Positions 34,814 through 36,147 of a stretch of 36,147 bases of DNA are shown here, one piece after another (the stretch's first letter is position 1; the number at the start of each line of letters is the position of its first letter). The notes below the pieces were generated by a model. The model saw nothing but the letters and a program-made list of their open reading frames with translations. It did no database searches and was not told the DNA's origin. The stretch is from an uncultured Photobacterium sp. (GTDB lineage: Bacteria; Pseudomonadota; Gammaproteobacteria; Enterobacterales; Vibrionaceae): the NCBI RefSeq assembly GCF_947039875.1, contig NZ_CAMRAN010000042.1, positions 1-36,147 of the forward strand, read 5' to 3'. Position numbers and translations under genes: made by a program.

Positions 34814-36043
34814 ATGTCACGAATCGTTATTGTAGGTGGCGGTGCTGCCGGTATAGAACTATCTACATTGTTAGCCAAAGCTAATCGTAAAGAACATGAA
34901 ATCATTTTGGTTGAACCAGAAACAGATCACTATTGGAAACCACGTTTACATGAAATTGCCGCAGGTACTTTTGATCGTGAGCTAGATGCAGTTTGCTATT
35001 TCACTCACGGTGCAAACAACGGCTACCAACATTATCAAGCAGCAATGACTGATATAGATCGTGAAAATAAAATGCTTGCTGTTCGTCGTAATAATGGTGC
35101 AGAAGCAATGGTAAAATACGATTACCTTGTTGTTGCTATTGGTGCTGTAAGTAATGATTTTAATACGACAGGCGCTCGTGATAACTGTATTTTCCTTGAC
35201 TCTGCGAGCCAAGCACGTCATGCATGGCACAAAATCAGTCAATTGTTACGTGAAGGTAATGAGCGTACTGTAAATATTGTAGGAGCAGGTGCGACAGGCG
35301 TTGAACTTGCAGCAGAGCTTGCACGAGTAAGTAATAAGCTACAACGCTACAACGCAGCAAAACTGACCATTAACTTAATTGAAGCTGCAGATCGTGTGCT
35401 ACCAAATAGCCCACTAAAAATGTCAGAAAAAGTATTAAAAGAACTAAAACGTACCAATATTAATGTACTGCTTAATACTCGTATCAGTGAAGTTTCTGAT
35501 CATGGTATGGTTACTGCTGACAATCAAGCATTAGACGCTGATATTCAATTTTGGGCTGCGGGTGTAAAAGCACCAGATTGGTTAAACGGTATTGGTGGTT
35601 TAGAATATAATCGCATGAACCAGATTTTGGTTAATCCGAACCTAACCACAACGATTGATAGCTGTATATTCTCTTTAGGCGATTGCGCATCAATTCCACA
35701 AGCTGACGGTAGTTTTGTACCACCGAAAGCCCAAGCAGCAAACCGCGCAGCAGTCCACTTAGCGAAAAGCTTAACCAATTTATTACGCGGTAAAGAACTG
35801 ACTGATTTTGAATTCAAAGATGGTGGTATGGTTGTCGCTGTTGGCCACCACTTTGCAGTTGGTTCATTTGCCCCACAATCAAAAATGGCAAATAAGTTAG
35901 TCTTTAAAGGTCGTATTATTCGTCGTCTCTACGATACCATTTTCCGTCTTCACCAACGTACTGTTGAAGGCTTATTTACTGTATCACGTTTAATTATTAC
36001 CAAACGCTTAAAGGCATTGTTCCAGCCTAGTGGTATGCTATAA
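34814..36043 (+). CDS. ndh: NADH dehydrogenase type II (NDH-2)
   Basis: Peripheral membrane flavoprotein that passes electrons from NADH to quinone without pumping protons. 409 residues against 434 in E. coli Ndh. Two nucleotide-binding motifs: VIVGGGAAGIELSTLLAK (4-21; FAD) and VNIVGAGATGVELAAELAR (about 153-171; NADH). Family motifs include YWKPRLHEIAAGTFD, AAGVKAPDWL and FSLGDCAS, and the C-terminus has an amphipathic/hydrophobic stretch for membrane contact. GAGG precedes the ATG. Being rather short and different from E. coli Ndh, it may be one of several NDH-2 paralogues in the genome. Monocistronic. Confidence 0.93.
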   Translation: MSRIVIVGGGAAGIELSTLLAKANRKEHEIILVEPETDHYWKPRLHEIAAGTFDRELDAVCYFTHGANNGYQHYQAAMTDIDRENKMLAVRRNNGAEAMVKYDYLVVAIGAVSNDFNTTGARDNCIFLDSASQARHAWHKISQLLREGNERTVNIVGAGATGVELAAELARVSNKLQRYNAAKLTINLIEAADRVLPNSPLKMSEKVLKELKRTNINVLLNTRISEVSDHGMVTADNQALDADIQFWAAGVKAPDWLNGIGGLEYNRMNQILVNPNLTTTIDSCIFSLGDCASIPQADGSFVPPKAQAANRAAVHLAKSLTNLLRGKELTDFEFKDGGMVVAVGHHFAVGSFAPQSKMANKLVFKGRIIRRLYDTIFRLHQRTVEGLFTVSRLIITKRLKALFQPSGML

Positions 36044-36057
36044 ACCAGCATAATAAA

Positions 36058-36085
36058 TATTCGGCTAATCATTATTAGCCGGATA
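36058..36085 (+). other. Hairpin after ndh
   Basis: TATTCGGCTAAT pairs with ATTAGCCGGATA (12 bp, one G-U, 4-nt loop), 14 nt after the ndh stop. Directly followed by the heptamer repeat instead of a T tract, so termination strength is uncertain. Confidence 0.65.
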
Positions 36086-36147
36086 TAATACCTAATACCT
36101 AATACCTAATACCTAATACCTAATACCTAATACCTAATACCTAATAC
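36086..36147. repeat. Heptamer tandem repeat (TAATACC)n, runs off the window
   Basis: Eight full TAATACC units without any mismatch plus six bases of a ninth at the window edge. A likely variable-number tandem repeat; total length unknown because the window ends inside it. Confidence 0.97.

Noticed and set aside
36086..36147. CRISPR array
   Set aside because: Units are 7 bp and contiguous, with no spacers; it is a simple tandem repeat.

Overview
The window looks like a chromosomal stretch from a low-GC marine member of the Vibrionaceae, most likely Photobacterium or a close relative. That is an inference from protein resemblance (NirBDC, PgsA, UvrC, UvrY/VarA, NupC and YehS closely follow enteric/vibrio forms), AT-rich spacers and gene content; no species is claimed. 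No phage, insertion sequence or CRISPR array was seen. The window starts inside a tRNA-Cys gene and ends inside a 7-bp tandem repeat, so its edges behave like the ends of an assembly contig.

Layout. (1) 1-5280: partial tRNA-Cys (minus), then a complete nitrite module nirB-nirD-nirC-SUMT (plus), with an FNR site and a NarL/NarP 7-2-7 site spaced as in the Escherichia coli nir promoter. (2) 5300-8500: pgsA, uvrC and uvrY on the minus strand. In E. coli uvrY-uvrC-pgsA runs directly into a glyW-cysT-leuZ tRNA cluster; here the nir module lies between pgsA and tRNA-Cys. (3) 8500-12300: a long structured leader followed by a three-gene ECF vitamin-type transporter (S component, fused double ATPase, T component). 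(4) 12300-16340: a TAXI-type TRAP transporter (receptor plus fused permease). (5) 16360-17164: a monocistronic Lgt resembling Bacteroidota Lgt more than the enteric one. (6) 17390-24900: a copper/silver efflux locus: a small exported Cys/His/Met-rich protein, TolC-like channel, CusB-like adaptor with two CusF-like domains, CusA-like RND pump, and a CopI-like cupredoxin. (7) 24920-29130: yehS (DUF1456), an MltF-like lytic transglycosylase, an unannotated 30-codon basic ORF, and nupC. (8) 29350-34280: acetolactate synthase and decarboxylase (acetoin pathway), an NRAMP-fold transporter lacking the metal-binding motifs, and a LysR regulator. (9) 34800-36147: a type II NADH dehydrogenase with a possible FNR site, then the heptamer repeat.

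Themes. Several modules suit a facultative anaerobe: nitrite reduction under FNR/NarP, acetoin fermentation, and an NDH-2 perhaps controlled by oxygen. NirB needs siroheme; the fourth nir gene supplies only the uroporphyrinogen methylation step, so the oxidation/chelation step must be encoded elsewhere. The copper locus forms a complete periplasmic detoxification path, but no metal-sensing regulator is in the window. The least explained parts are the structured leader of the orphan ECF transporter, the Cys/His-rich leader gene of the copper locus, the motif-less NRAMP protein, the Bacteroidota-like Lgt and the 30-codon ORF.
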